Shown here: positions 36,998-44,486 of the stretch, piece after piece | Numbering within the stretch: position 1 is the stretch's first letter | Layout: each line of letters begins with the position of its first letter | Assembly (NCBI GenBank): GCA_013285655.1 | Contig: JABDHI010000018.1 | Coordinates: forward strand, 1 to 44,486 | Source: Bacteroidota bacterium | GTDB lineage: Bacteria; Bacteroidota; Bacteroidia; JABEUT01 | Reading direction: 5' to 3' | Length of the DNA stretch: 44,486 bases | The notes under the pieces: generated by a model | What the model saw: the letters and a program-made list of their open reading frames with translations, nothing else | What the model was told of the DNA's origin: nothing | Database searches by the model: none | Translations under genes and position numbers: made by a program

Positions 36998-37014
36998 ACA
37001 AGTAAATTAGGGTG

Positions 37015-37022
37015 CAAATGTA
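37015..37022 (-). promoter_or_regulatory. Promoter -7 box of the hydrolase-phosphoesterase unit
   Basis: The minus strand reads TACATTTG, 17 nt before the ATG at 36997. It lies right next to the stop of the acyl-CoA dehydrogenase gene. Confidence 0.5.
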
Positions 37023-37023
37023 C

Positions 37024-38088
37024 TTAAACCTTGGCAAAAGGCACCAACAGAATATGCTGGCAGGTGGTATGCGTATCTCTCCATATTTGGTTAATGGTTG
37101 CACCTTCCATCATAGCCCCCATCCCTAAATACGGAATTACGGAATCCATACAATCTAATACAATGCGCGATGTCTTTTTGCTGACCTTGCTTATTTCCGT
37201 CTGAACCCTGGCATTTAACTTGCCCGTCTTCACAATCTCTTTCCAGGATGAGTCTGCAATTTTATAGAACTTACCAGATGCAGTATTGAAAGCCTTTTCT
37301 TTTTCGCTTATTAATTTGGTAACAAATGCCATGCGCCCTTCAGTACGCGACCAAGTTTTTTTGTTGGCCTTAAGCAGAGCATGTGCCTCAGTAAAAAAAT
37401 GGCGGCACAGGCCCAATGATAAAGCACCAAAATTCAGTTCAGCAAATTGCAGAAAAGGGAATTGATATAACGCATGCTTATATAATGGTTCTTTAATGGC
37501 GAGGTCAAATGTCATTGCCTCCGGCACAAAAGCATCTTCTATAATCATGGTGTGGCCCTCAGTAGCTTTCAGGCCAAAGGCATCCCAGTTCTTAATGATC
37601 TTTATTTGCGATGGCTCGAAAGTAAATGCCTTGTATGCTTTGGTGCGTTCGTTAATTATAACGTTTGCAGTAAATGATGTTGCATAGTTGGCGCCACTAG
37701 CATATTTCCAGCTACCGCTTACCATATATCCACCCTTAACTGCTTTGGCTACACCCGTTGGTGCACCACTGCCCGCAATTACCGATTCGGGTTTATTGAA
37801 TACCTTGTTAGCATTAGCAGGTTGCATGTACGCATAAAAGTACGCACCGCCCGTTCCAATAGCAAGCGCCCAGCCCAGGTTACCATCAATACTACCGGCC
37901 TCATCAAAAAGCCGAAGTGCATCAGGCAAGGGCAACATTAATCCCCCAATTTGCTTGGGAACGAATATTCTGAAATAATTCTTCTTGTAAATTATGTTGA
38001 GCCAGTCTGCAGGTATTTGCCCTGCTTGCTCAGCTTGTACCGATTGACTTTGTATTAAGTCAATACTCTTCTTATCGAAATAACGCAT
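37024..38088 (-). CDS. Acyl-CoA dehydrogenase-like flavoprotein
   Basis: 354 residues from the ATG at 38088. The acyl-CoA dehydrogenase fold is shown by the N-terminal helical part (KKNYFRIFVPKQIGG), the middle beta domain (GSGAPTGVAKAVKGGYMVSG and GLKATEGHTMIIEDAFVP), and the C-terminal helices ending IWRDTHTTCQHILL, which mark the flavin-site end of the family. It is shorter than classical family members (about 380), and the usual catalytic glutamate is not obvious, so it may belong to the oxygen-using or monooxygenase-like branch. It follows the CDF exporter gene by 19 nt. A longer start at 38184 would run into that gene and was not used. Confidence 0.8.
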   Translation of the reverse strand: MRYFDKKSIDLIQSQSVQAEQAGQIPADWLNIIYKKNYFRIFVPKQIGGLMLPLPDALRLFDEAGSIDGNLGWALAIGTGGAYFYAYMQPANANKVFNKPESVIAGSGAPTGVAKAVKGGYMVSGSWKYASGANYATSFTANVIINERTKAYKAFTFEPSQIKIIKNWDAFGLKATEGHTMIIEDAFVPEAMTFDLAIKEPLYKHALYQFPFLQFAELNFGALSLGLCRHFFTEAHALLKANKKTWSRTEGRMAFVTKLISEKEKAFNTASGKFYKIADSSWKEIVKTGKLNARVQTEISKVSKKTSRIVLDCMDSVIPYLGMGAMMEGATINQIWRDTHTTCQHILLVPFAKV

Positions 38089-38107
38089 ATAGGGGTTAAG
38101 GTTGGGG

Positions 38108-39013
38108 TTACCATTTTTCCATTTCGTTGGGTTCAACATGCACCAGCACATCGCTAATAACAGGCATTTGGTGCAGCACGGCATCTTTTACATGGTGAGC
38201 AATAGCATGGCCGTCTTTCACACTTATTTTGGCATCTACCACCACGTGCATATCTACCAAATAGCGCATACCCATTTTGCGCAAAAAACATTTTTCAACT
38301 TCTATAACACCGGCCACTCCCGCCGATACCCTTCTTACTTCCACCTCCAACTCAGCAGGCGGAGCGGCATCCATCAGTTCATCTAACGCAGGTTTAAATA
38401 TGCGTATGGCATTAAATGCAATAATGCACGAAGCTACTATAGATGCATAGGCATCGGCTGCAACCAGTTTAGGGCCACCTACCACAGCCATTAATATACC
38501 GATGAAAGCCATCAGCGAAGTAATAGCATCGCTGCGGTTATGCAAAGCTTCAGCTAATAATGCCGTGCTGCCAAAGCGCTTTGCCTTGCGGCGCATATAG
38601 CGGTATACTACTTCTTTTACAATTATTACTGCTATCAATACATATAATGTAAATGTTTCGGGTACTGCAGGCGGGTGCCATAAGCGGGTGAGCGCCCTGC
38701 TTGCAATGGCAATAGCCGTTATCAATAAAAATATAACTACAGCGATGGATGCCATAGGCTCTGCTTTACCATGCCCGTAAGGATGGTCAGCATCGGGTTC
38801 TTTAACGGCAGTCTTAATACCTATCCATACAATAGCAGAACTCATCACATCTGAGAATGATTCTGCTGCATCGGCCATTAACGCATTTGAATTACCAAAG
38901 AAAGCAGCCACACCTTTTACGGCAGCCAATACCAGGTTTATAAACATAGATACCAATACCGGCCTGCTGGCCTTAGTGGAAGTAACATCTACATTTTCTA
39001 CGCTGTCATTCAT
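38108..39013 (-). CDS. Cation diffusion facilitator (CDF) metal exporter
   Basis: 301 residues. Six membrane helices span about 18-205, with the metal site from helix 2 (Glu51 and Asp55 in ADAAESFSD) and helix 5 (His158 and Asp162 in LHNRSD). HPYGHGKAE at 77-85 is a family signature. The C-terminal cytoplasmic domain (about 210-301, with several His) is the dimer and metal-sensing part. It exports Zn2+, Mn2+, Fe2+ or a similar ion in exchange for protons; the specific ion is not evident. It is divergent from the mgtA-type gene, with 517 nt between. Confidence 0.93.
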   Translation of the reverse strand: MNDSVENVDVTSTKASRPVLVSMFINLVLAAVKGVAAFFGNSNALMADAAESFSDVMSSAIVWIGIKTAVKEPDADHPYGHGKAEPMASIAVVIFLLITAIAIASRALTRLWHPPAVPETFTLYVLIAVIIVKEVVYRYMRRKAKRFGSTALLAEALHNRSDAITSLMAFIGILMAVVGGPKLVAADAYASIVASCIIAFNAIRIFKPALDELMDAAPPAELEVEVRRVSAGVAGVIEVEKCFLRKMGMRYLVDMHVVVDAKISVKDGHAIAHHVKDAVLHQMPVISDVLVHVEPNEMEKW

Positions 39014-39031
39014 TAGTCGAACTATTCATAT

Positions 39032-39039
39032 CAAAAGTA
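39032..39039 (-). promoter_or_regulatory. Promoter -7 box of the CDF gene
   Basis: The minus strand reads TACTTTTG, 18 nt before the ATG at 39013. Confidence 0.45.
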
Positions 39040-39096
39040 TGAATAAAATACATAGAACGCTGATGACGCTGATGGTTATAATTAATAATGGTCTCC

Positions 39097-39273
39097 GACA
39101 CGAATTCCACTAATTAATAATATTATTTATTTGAGTAATGACTCAGTTTGCATTTGTCTGCCCCAAACCCCTAAAGGGGCTTTGAACTAAGTAGCTTGTC
39201 TTTAAAGCCCCTTTAGGGGTTTGGGGCAAAGTGCGGTAACAAATCAATCTGATTAATTCGTGAAATTCGTGTC
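39097..39273. repeat. Palindromic element with another palindrome in its loop
   Basis: The outer arms are 21 nt each (39097-39117 and 39253-39273), 19 of 21 matching, starting GACACGAATT. They are of the same family as the arms at 15080-15134. The loop carries an unrelated perfect 24-bp inverted repeat (39160-39183 and 39204-39227), with each arm containing the mini-hairpin CCCCTAAAGGGG. The element fills the space between the CDF and mgtA promoters. Confidence 0.88.
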
Positions 39274-39299
39274 CCTGCTATTTGTTTTAAAAGTTTTCC

Positions 39300-39307
39300 T
39301 ACTTTTG
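39300..39307 (+). promoter_or_regulatory. Promoter -7 box of the mgtA leader
   Basis: TACTTTTG fits TAnnTTTG; a TTG lies 15 nt upstream (39282-39284). The predicted start near 39310 gives mgtA a leader of about 220 nt. Confidence 0.55.
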
Positions 39308-39338
39308 CAGCCGTAACCAAAACATTCACTAACCAACG

Positions 39339-39386
39339 ATGGATAGTGGGCCGAGTGCACAAACATATTTAGTTATCTCCGTTTAA
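39339..39386 (+). CDS. Upstream reading frame 1 in the mgtA leader
   Basis: A 15-codon frame (MDSGPSAQTYLVISV) starts about 30 nt after the predicted transcript start. Its TAA directly touches the left arm of the hairpin 39387-39414. A ribosome at the stop would cover that arm. It has no homologue that I know. Translation is inferred from position only. Confidence 0.4.
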   Translation: MDSGPSAQTYLVISV

Positions 39387-39422
39387 CACGGCTGGCTCTT
39401 TTAGGCTAACCGTGCCACACGG
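39387..39422 (+). promoter_or_regulatory. Two mutually exclusive hairpins in the mgtA leader
   Basis: CACGGCTGGC (39387-39396) pairs with GCTAACCGTG (39405-39414) with one mismatch and a G-T pair. The same CCGTG (39410-39414) pairs perfectly with CACGG (39418-39422) across a 3-nt loop. Only one of the two can form at a time, as in attenuation switches. Confidence 0.5.
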
Positions 39423-39441
39423 AATAAAAACAGCTTAAAAG

Positions 39442-39516
39442 ATGGAATTAAAACAACATCTTATATACGAAAGCATAAAGCAACCTGTATTGCCTTGTGC
39501 CATTGTTAATTTTTAA
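39442..39516 (+). CDS. Upstream reading frame 2 in the mgtA leader
   Basis: A 24-codon frame beginning MELKQHLIYESIKQPV and ending CAIVNF. Its TAA (39514-39516) directly touches the Shine-Dalgarno of mgtA (AGGAGG, 39517-39522), so a terminating ribosome would sit at the mgtA start. Translation is inferred; no homologue is known to me. Confidence 0.45.
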   Translation: MELKQHLIYESIKQPVLPCAIVNF

Positions 39517-39530
39517 AGGAGGGAGAGCCT

Positions 39531-42254
39531 ATGGAAACAACCGAAAAAGAAAGGAAACTGAAAATGCCAAGCTTAAGCTTTGGTAAATCGGGTAACTCGC
39601 AAAACAGTTTCGACCCTGTAATTGCAGGCAAGCTAAAGAGTGCTGCTAAGGCCACTAAAGAAGAATTATTTACCAACCTGGAAACCTGTGAAACCGGACT
39701 TACCGAAGAGCAGCTGCAGGAGAAGAAAGAAAAATTCGGGCCAAATGAAATAGCCAGCGAAAAGGCACCACCTTGGTTCATACAGTTTATGCAGGCATGG
39801 ATCACTCCGTTTAACGGCATACTTATTGTTATTGCAGCCATATCGTTTGTTACCGACGTTACCATGGCTAAAACCCCGGCCGAGCGCGATTATTCGACCG
39901 TAGCGCTTGTAATGAGCATGGTATTACTAAGTACCATCATACGTTTTTGGCAGGAGTTCCGCAGCAATATAGCTGCCGAAGAACTGAAGAGCATGGTAAA
40001 GACCACCGCTACCGTTATGCGCCAGGGTACAGGCAAAAAGGAAATTGATATTAAAGAACTGGTACCCGGCGATATGATTTTTTTAACCGCGGGCGATATG
40101 ATACCCGGCGATTGCCGCGTTATATATAGTAAGGACTTGTTCGTGAGCCAGGCCATGCTTACGGGCGAAGCGTTACCGGTAGAAAAAAGAGATACACCTA
40201 TAGAAGAAGCCGACAAAAAGCAACCACTCGACCTAGATAACATTTGCTTTATGGGCACCAACGTGGTGAGTGGCGCGGCAGTGGGCATTATTGTTACCAC
40301 AGGCAGCCAAACATTGTTTGGTTCCATCAGCAAATCGTTAACGGGCAAACGCCCTGAAACCAGCTTCGATAAAGGTGTTAACAGCGTGGCATGGTTATTG
40401 GTACGGTTTATGTTGGTAATGGTGCCGCTGGTGTTTTTAATAAACGGGCTCACCAAGCACGATTGGATGGAGGCCCTGCTCTTTTCTATTGCCGTGGCAG
40501 TGGGACTTACACCCGAAATGTTGCCAATGGTGGTTACAGCAACCCTTGCTAAGGGCGCTATAAACATGAGTAAGAAAAAGGTTATTGTAAAACGTTTGAA
40601 CGCGATACAGAACATTGGCGCAATGGATATACTCTGCACCGACAAGACCGGTACACTTACCTTAGATAAGATAGTATTAGAACGCCACTTGAATGTAGAA
40701 GGCGAAGAAGATGATGAAGTATTGAAATGGGCCTACCTGAACAGCTTGCACCAAACGGGGTTACGAAGCCTGTTGGATGTTGCTGTATTAGAACATGGCG
40801 AGGTAAAGAAAGTATTAGAAGCGCAAGGCGAGTTTAAAAAGATAGACGAAATACCATTCGATTCGAAGCGCAGGCGCATGTCGGTAATATTGCAACAGGG
40901 CGATAAGCACTTGCTTATTTGCAAGGGCGCGGTTGAAGAGATGATTGACATTTGCACACAGGCATTCGATCCGGGTGAGAACATGCAATTGCATGCCGAG
41001 CGCGATAAGATCATCCCTATGGATGCCAAGCTGAAGGAGAACGTGCTGAAGATGTCGCGCAAGATGAACGAAGAAGGTTTGCGCGTGCTTATTGTAGCTA
41101 TTAAGGAATTAGATGCTACCCACCCTATTAACTATGCGGTTGCCGACGAAAGCAATATGATATTAACGGGCTTCATCGGGTTCTTAGATCCGGCAAAGCC
41201 ATCGGCTAAGCCTGCTATTAAAGCATTGCAACGCCTGGGTATTGAACTGAAAGTGCTTACCGGTGATAATGAAATTGTAACTAAAAAGATTTGCCAGGAT
41301 GTGGGCATACCGGTTACCAGCATATTGTTGGGTAACGAAATTGAAACCCTGAGCGACCCTGAACTGTTAGATAAACTGGAACATACCAGCATTTACGCCA
41401 AGCTTAGCCCTATGCAAAAAAGCCGCGTAATAAAAGTGCTGCAAAGCAAAGGGCACACCGTTGGCTTTATGGGCGATGGTATAAACGATGCGGGCGCATT
41501 GCGCGATGCCGACGTTGGTATATCGGTTGATACAGCTGTGGATATTGCTAAAGAAAGCGCCGACATTATTTTGCTGGAGAAAGATTTGATGGTATTACGC
41601 AAAGGTGTTATTTATGGCCGACGCACATTTGGTAATATTATTAAGTACCTAAAAATGGCTGCCAGCAGCAACTTTGGTAATATGTTCAGCATGTTGGGTG
41701 CCAGCGCGCTGTTGCCTTTTTTACCTATGTTACCGGTGCAGGTGCTTACGCAAAACCTGCTGTACGATATAAGCCAGATATCACTACCATGGGACCGTAT
41801 GGATGCCGAATACCTGGTTAAGCCACGCCGTTGGGAAACAGGCAGCATTGCCAAATTCATGTTCTACATCGGGCCAATCAGTTCCATATTCGATTATGCA
41901 ACCTTTGCCATAATGTGGTTTGTGTTTAAAGCACAAACACCCGAAACACAAAGCTTGTTCCAATCGGGGTGGTTTGTTGAAGGGCTGTTATCGCAAACAC
42001 TTATTGTGCATATGATACGTACTAAAAAAATACCATTTATACAAAGTAGCGCTTCTACTCCGCTAACTATTATGACGGTACTTATTATGATTGCCGGTAT
42101 CTACCTGCCATTCTCTCCGTTTGCATCGGGCTTTAAGTTTATGCCTTTGCCTCCTGTTTACTTTGCTTACCTGTTTGCTGTGCTATTGGGCTACTGCCTA
42201 CTTACACAAGTGGTTAAGGTTTGGTTTATTAAGAAGTTTAACACATGGTTATAA
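39531..42254 (+). CDS. mgtA: Magnesium-translocating P-type ATPase
   Basis: 907 residues, the MgtA/MgtB size. The type III P-ATPase imports Mg2+ using ATP. A soluble N-terminus (1-85) precedes the first helices (about 86-135). Key motifs are MLTGEALPVEK in the actuator domain, the phosphorylated Asp371 in CTDKTGTLT, KVLTGDNEIVTKK, and MGDGINDAGALRDADVG at 647-663. About ten membrane helices are expected. The gene has a strong Shine-Dalgarno (AGGAGG, 8 nt before the ATG), rare in this genome, and its codons look GC-richer than those of its neighbours, which may point to transfer. A long leader with two small frames precedes it; a terminator hairpin follows. Confidence 0.94.
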   Translation: METTEKERKLKMPSLSFGKSGNSQNSFDPVIAGKLKSAAKATKEELFTNLETCETGLTEEQLQEKKEKFGPNEIASEKAPPWFIQFMQAWITPFNGILIVIAAISFVTDVTMAKTPAERDYSTVALVMSMVLLSTIIRFWQEFRSNIAAEELKSMVKTTATVMRQGTGKKEIDIKELVPGDMIFLTAGDMIPGDCRVIYSKDLFVSQAMLTGEALPVEKRDTPIEEADKKQPLDLDNICFMGTNVVSGAAVGIIVTTGSQTLFGSISKSLTGKRPETSFDKGVNSVAWLLVRFMLVMVPLVFLINGLTKHDWMEALLFSIAVAVGLTPEMLPMVVTATLAKGAINMSKKKVIVKRLNAIQNIGAMDILCTDKTGTLTLDKIVLERHLNVEGEEDDEVLKWAYLNSLHQTGLRSLLDVAVLEHGEVKKVLEAQGEFKKIDEIPFDSKRRRMSVILQQGDKHLLICKGAVEEMIDICTQAFDPGENMQLHAERDKIIPMDAKLKENVLKMSRKMNEEGLRVLIVAIKELDATHPINYAVADESNMILTGFIGFLDPAKPSAKPAIKALQRLGIELKVLTGDNEIVTKKICQDVGIPVTSILLGNEIETLSDPELLDKLEHTSIYAKLSPMQKSRVIKVLQSKGHTVGFMGDGINDAGALRDADVGISVDTAVDIAKESADIILLEKDLMVLRKGVIYGRRTFGNIIKYLKMAASSNFGNMFSMLGASALLPFLPMLPVQVLTQNLLYDISQISLPWDRMDAEYLVKPRRWETGSIAKFMFYIGPISSIFDYATFAIMWFVFKAQTPETQSLFQSGWFVEGLLSQTLIVHMIRTKKIPFIQSSASTPLTIMTVLIMIAGIYLPFSPFASGFKFMPLPPVYFAYLFAVLLGYCLLTQVVKVWFIKKFNTWL

Positions 42255-42339
42255 ACCAATTTTGAATTTTGAATTCTAAATTTTAAATGAATTGCGAGGC
42301 ATCACGAGCACAATTAAAATACAATAAGATAAAGCGAGT

Positions 42340-42368
42340 AAAACCCTGGTCGAAAGACTGGGGTTTTT
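42340..42368 (+). terminator. Terminator hairpin between mgtA and the ATPase-methyltransferase gene
   Basis: AAAACCC...GGTC-GAAA-GACT...GGGTTTTT forms an 8-bp stem (42344-42351 and 42356-42363, two G-T pairs) with a GAAA loop, flanked by A and T runs. It can end transcription in both directions, serving the convergent mgtA and ATPase genes. Confidence 0.85.
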
Positions 42369-42370
42369 CG

Positions 42371-44395
42371 TTATTCCTTTATCATTTCTATTGCAAGTCC
42401 ACAATTAATATACAGTTTAGAATAAAATGCTGATGCTCTTCCAGTGCGATGAAGGTCTTCCTTTTCAACATCTTTTGGTAAATTTTTTATTCTATCAAAA
42501 GTATTTTTTTGCAGAACGCTAAGAGCATTCTTAATTGATTTATTGCTGATTTCTCCTATCTGCTCTTTCTGAATAACACAGCAAAGTATTCTATTTGCAA
42601 AATTCTCGAGTGACGATTTAATTACCAGCGGTTCACTTTCCATATTAAATAAAGATTTCGCGCTAATTGAATCTAGAACAAGAAAACCATGATCTTCTAT
42701 TTTTTCTCCATGAGGAAGTAACATATCTTCAACCAGAATAATAAAGCCATTAGTTTTTAAGGACTTCCGTAGGTTTGCAATAATATTAGGCCATTTCAGA
42801 ATAGGTAATTCATGTAACACATTGCATACAAAAATAAAATCAAAACTACTCTCTTTTAACTCGTTAGAATCCTTATATACCTCCTTAATACCCAGTTTTT
42901 TTAATTCTATCCGATTAGTTTCACTAATATCTAGTGCAGAAAAAGAAAGTTTATTTTGTAGTTTATTATCCTTCATCAAATTTTTCAAAACTCGGCCAGT
43001 ACCTGCACCAAAATCAAGGAAAGAAGACCCTTCTGGGCATTCCATAATAGCTTTTTTAAGGACTTCGACTTGAGGATCATTTGGTTTTGCGCTTTCAATC
43101 ACTTCTGGATTAATAAAGCATTGACTCACGAAATTTTCATATGACCAGTTCGAAATATTATGAAGAAATGTAGAAAGTGTATGCTTGTATTCGCCAAGTC
43201 CCATCAATTCATCAATTGCATTTGGCGGATTAGAACTAATAGGTGGAATGATAGCATTATCCTTAACAATAAATATTTCCTCATATTTTAAATGAGCTAG
43301 AATATTCAAAGAATGGGTAGCAATCCATAATTGCCCATTTTCTTCAACAACTTCTCTTAGCCCATTTACTAAAGCAATTTCTGATTCTGGGTGCAAGTGC
43401 AATTCTGGTTCGTCAATAACCAAAATGCAATCTTTAATTTGTATTTCCGGGTTCCGTTCTATGAGAAAAAACAATAAACAATACGTAAATAGTGTTTTTT
43501 CTCCTTCAGAAAAATCGTCATAATTAAATGGTCTACCCCCTATTTTAAAAAGCCCCATATATGACAGGCTTCCTCCAGCAACTCCAGGACTATCTGTAGG
43601 TTCTGGCATTTCCCATTCAAGGTCCTTTTTTAAGAATTTTTTCACAAAATTTTGTAAAGAAGAAAACCTTCTAAATGACTCTGTTTGCGTTCTGTCCGTT
43701 TTTTTAAGTGTCGATACAACATATTCGCTAGCTAGTTTATTCGCTAATGTTGACAAGAAAGTTAGCCCAGTTGCTTTAATTGATGCAAATTCATTATAAT
43801 TATGCTCTTCCGATTTATTATTCATTAATCCCTCAAATGGTTGAATAGGTATAGCCTGATTGGGAACGTTTTGAGGAATACTTTTTTGTAAGTTTTTAAC
43901 GTCGGTATTCCTTATCTTTATAATATATTTTTTTAGTGTCTCTCTAACCTTAAAATCTAACGCGGGTATTTGACCTTGTATATTTTGTAAATCTGCACGA
44001 AGAGAATTATTACTACTGTACTCATTCATCTTATCGTTTAGAAATTTAGCTTCTTTTTGGAGTTTTTCATTTTGTGGCTCCTCATTCACTAATTTACTAA
44101 TCTCTTTTAGCTTATGAACATTATAAACTAAGTCACCAATTGGCTGACTTGATTTAACGCTTCTCACTATACTTGCAAGATTCTGAGGCAAGTGGGTTAA
44201 ACTCTCGTCAAATATTTTTATAGCTGCTGCTTCACCGTCAACGTATCTATCAGAAATAAGGTCTAAAACCCGTGTTTTACCAGCACCGTTTCTTCCAATT
44301 AATGCAACCACTGACCCAAGACGTTCAAGACTAGTAGGTTTAATCCCAGCTTCTAGTACAAGAGATTTTGTAAAATTGATTCTTTCTATCCTCAT
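42371..44395 (-). CDS. ABC/SMC-like ATPase fused to a class I methyltransferase
   Basis: 674 residues, complete at both ends. The N-terminal ATPase (about 1-385) has Walker A GRNGAGKT at 34-41, a long helical insertion (about 75-260), the ABC signature FSEGE at 295-299, Walker B ILVIDEPE at 324-331 with HLHPES after it, and the switch His361 in IATHSLN. This is the OLD/RecF/AAA_15-21 type seen in many defence proteins. In place of the TOPRIM nuclease of OLD proteins, residues about 445-570 form a SAM methyltransferase: motif I FLDFGAGTGRV at 459-469, acidic Asp489, and FIFVCNVLHELP at 520-531. A C-terminal helical part (575-674) is unassigned. The gene is AT-rich compared with its neighbours. 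The substrate is unknown and the defence role is inference. Confidence 0.88.
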   Translation of the reverse strand: MRIERINFTKSLVLEAGIKPTSLERLGSVVALIGRNGAGKTRVLDLISDRYVDGEAAAIKIFDESLTHLPQNLASIVRSVKSSQPIGDLVYNVHKLKEISKLVNEEPQNEKLQKEAKFLNDKMNEYSSNNSLRADLQNIQGQIPALDFKVRETLKKYIIKIRNTDVKNLQKSIPQNVPNQAIPIQPFEGLMNNKSEEHNYNEFASIKATGLTFLSTLANKLASEYVVSTLKKTDRTQTESFRRFSSLQNFVKKFLKKDLEWEMPEPTDSPGVAGGSLSYMGLFKIGGRPFNYDDFSEGEKTLFTYCLLFFLIERNPEIQIKDCILVIDEPELHLHPESEIALVNGLREVVEENGQLWIATHSLNILAHLKYEEIFIVKDNAIIPPISSNPPNAIDELMGLGEYKHTLSTFLHNISNWSYENFVSQCFINPEVIESAKPNDPQVEVLKKAIMECPEGSSFLDFGAGTGRVLKNLMKDNKLQNKLSFSALDISETNRIELKKLGIKEVYKDSNELKESSFDFIFVCNVLHELPILKWPNIIANLRKSLKTNGFIILVEDMLLPHGEKIEDHGFLVLDSISAKSLFNMESEPLVIKSSLENFANRILCCVIQKEQIGEISNKSIKNALSVLQKNTFDRIKNLPKDVEKEDLHRTGRASAFYSKLYINCGLAIEMIKE

Positions 44396-44412
44396 AGTGG
44401 TAAATTATTTCC

Positions 44413-44445
44413 CAAATATAATTCTTATTACACATAAAAAAACAA
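44413..44445 (-). promoter_or_regulatory. Promoter of the ATPase-methyltransferase gene
   Basis: The minus strand has TTG (44445-44443), a 22-nt spacer, and TATATTTG (44420-44413), fitting the Bacteroidota consensus. The predicted leader is about 15 nt, so the gene has its own start and is not the tail of an operon entering from the right. Confidence 0.6.
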
Positions 44446-44486
44446 CCAAGCTGTTCAAAAATTATTCGCTATTTTATTTAATATAG

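Noticed and set aside
38089-38184. Longer N-terminus for the acyl-CoA dehydrogenase-like gene
   Set aside because: The extra 32 residues overlap the end of the CDF gene and are unlike the family.
39310-39530. M-box (ykoK) Mg2+ riboswitch upstream of mgtA
   Set aside because: The leader lacks the conserved M-box segments that I know; the small frames and alternative hairpins explain it better.

Overview
The window looks like a chromosomal segment of a Bacteroidota bacterium, probably of the Chitinophagales or Sphingobacteriales type. The evidence is a surface protein with a type IX secretion C-terminal sorting domain, a TonB-dependent receptor with a carboxypeptidase-regulatory-like N-terminus, the Bacteroidota promoter element TAnnTTTG in front of many genes, and very few Shine-Dalgarno sequences. 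Nearly all genes are ordinary chromosomal genes. No insertion sequence, prophage, CRISPR array, rRNA or tRNA was found.

Left part (1-15 kb): on the minus strand, gltX runs into folB, which is cut by the window edge. On the plus strand follow rbfA, a methyltransferase, a LolC/E-type permease, an unknown anchored protein and ftsK. A ferredoxin gene faces ftsK. Next is a 1252-residue SprB-repeat surface protein (minus), then a LuxC-like acyl-CoA reductase, folP and the cyclic-di-AMP synthase cdaA (plus).

Middle part (15-31 kb): a TonB-dependent receptor lies behind a clear TPP riboswitch, so it probably imports thiamin or a precursor. It is followed by a MORN-type lipoprotein, a Nudix hydrolase, an MltF-like lytic transglycosylase, a candidate small RNA, the eno-citrate synthase pair with a 51-codon cysteine-containing membrane peptide, and a TPR-SpoIIE phosphatase. 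A methionine operon (metX-hom fusion, OsmC-like gene, metZ-like gene) runs on the minus strand behind a SAM riboswitch. It makes homoserine, acetylates it and sulfhydrylates it.

Right part (31-44 kb): an MsbA-type ABC exporter, a small beta-barrel protein and csaA (plus). On the minus strand are a CDF cation exporter, an acyl-CoA dehydrogenase-like protein, an alpha/beta hydrolase and a metallophosphoesterase. A magnesium-type P-type ATPase gene (mgtA) has a 220-nt leader with two small upstream reading frames and two hairpins that cannot form together. At the right edge is a 674-residue protein that joins an ABC/SMC-like ATPase to a class I methyltransferase. It is the best candidate here for something undescribed, possibly a defence gene.

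Several gaps carry complex palindromic elements: two of one family (one of them apparently with another palindrome inserted in its loop), one with a nested GC-rich hairpin, and two with paired small hairpins.
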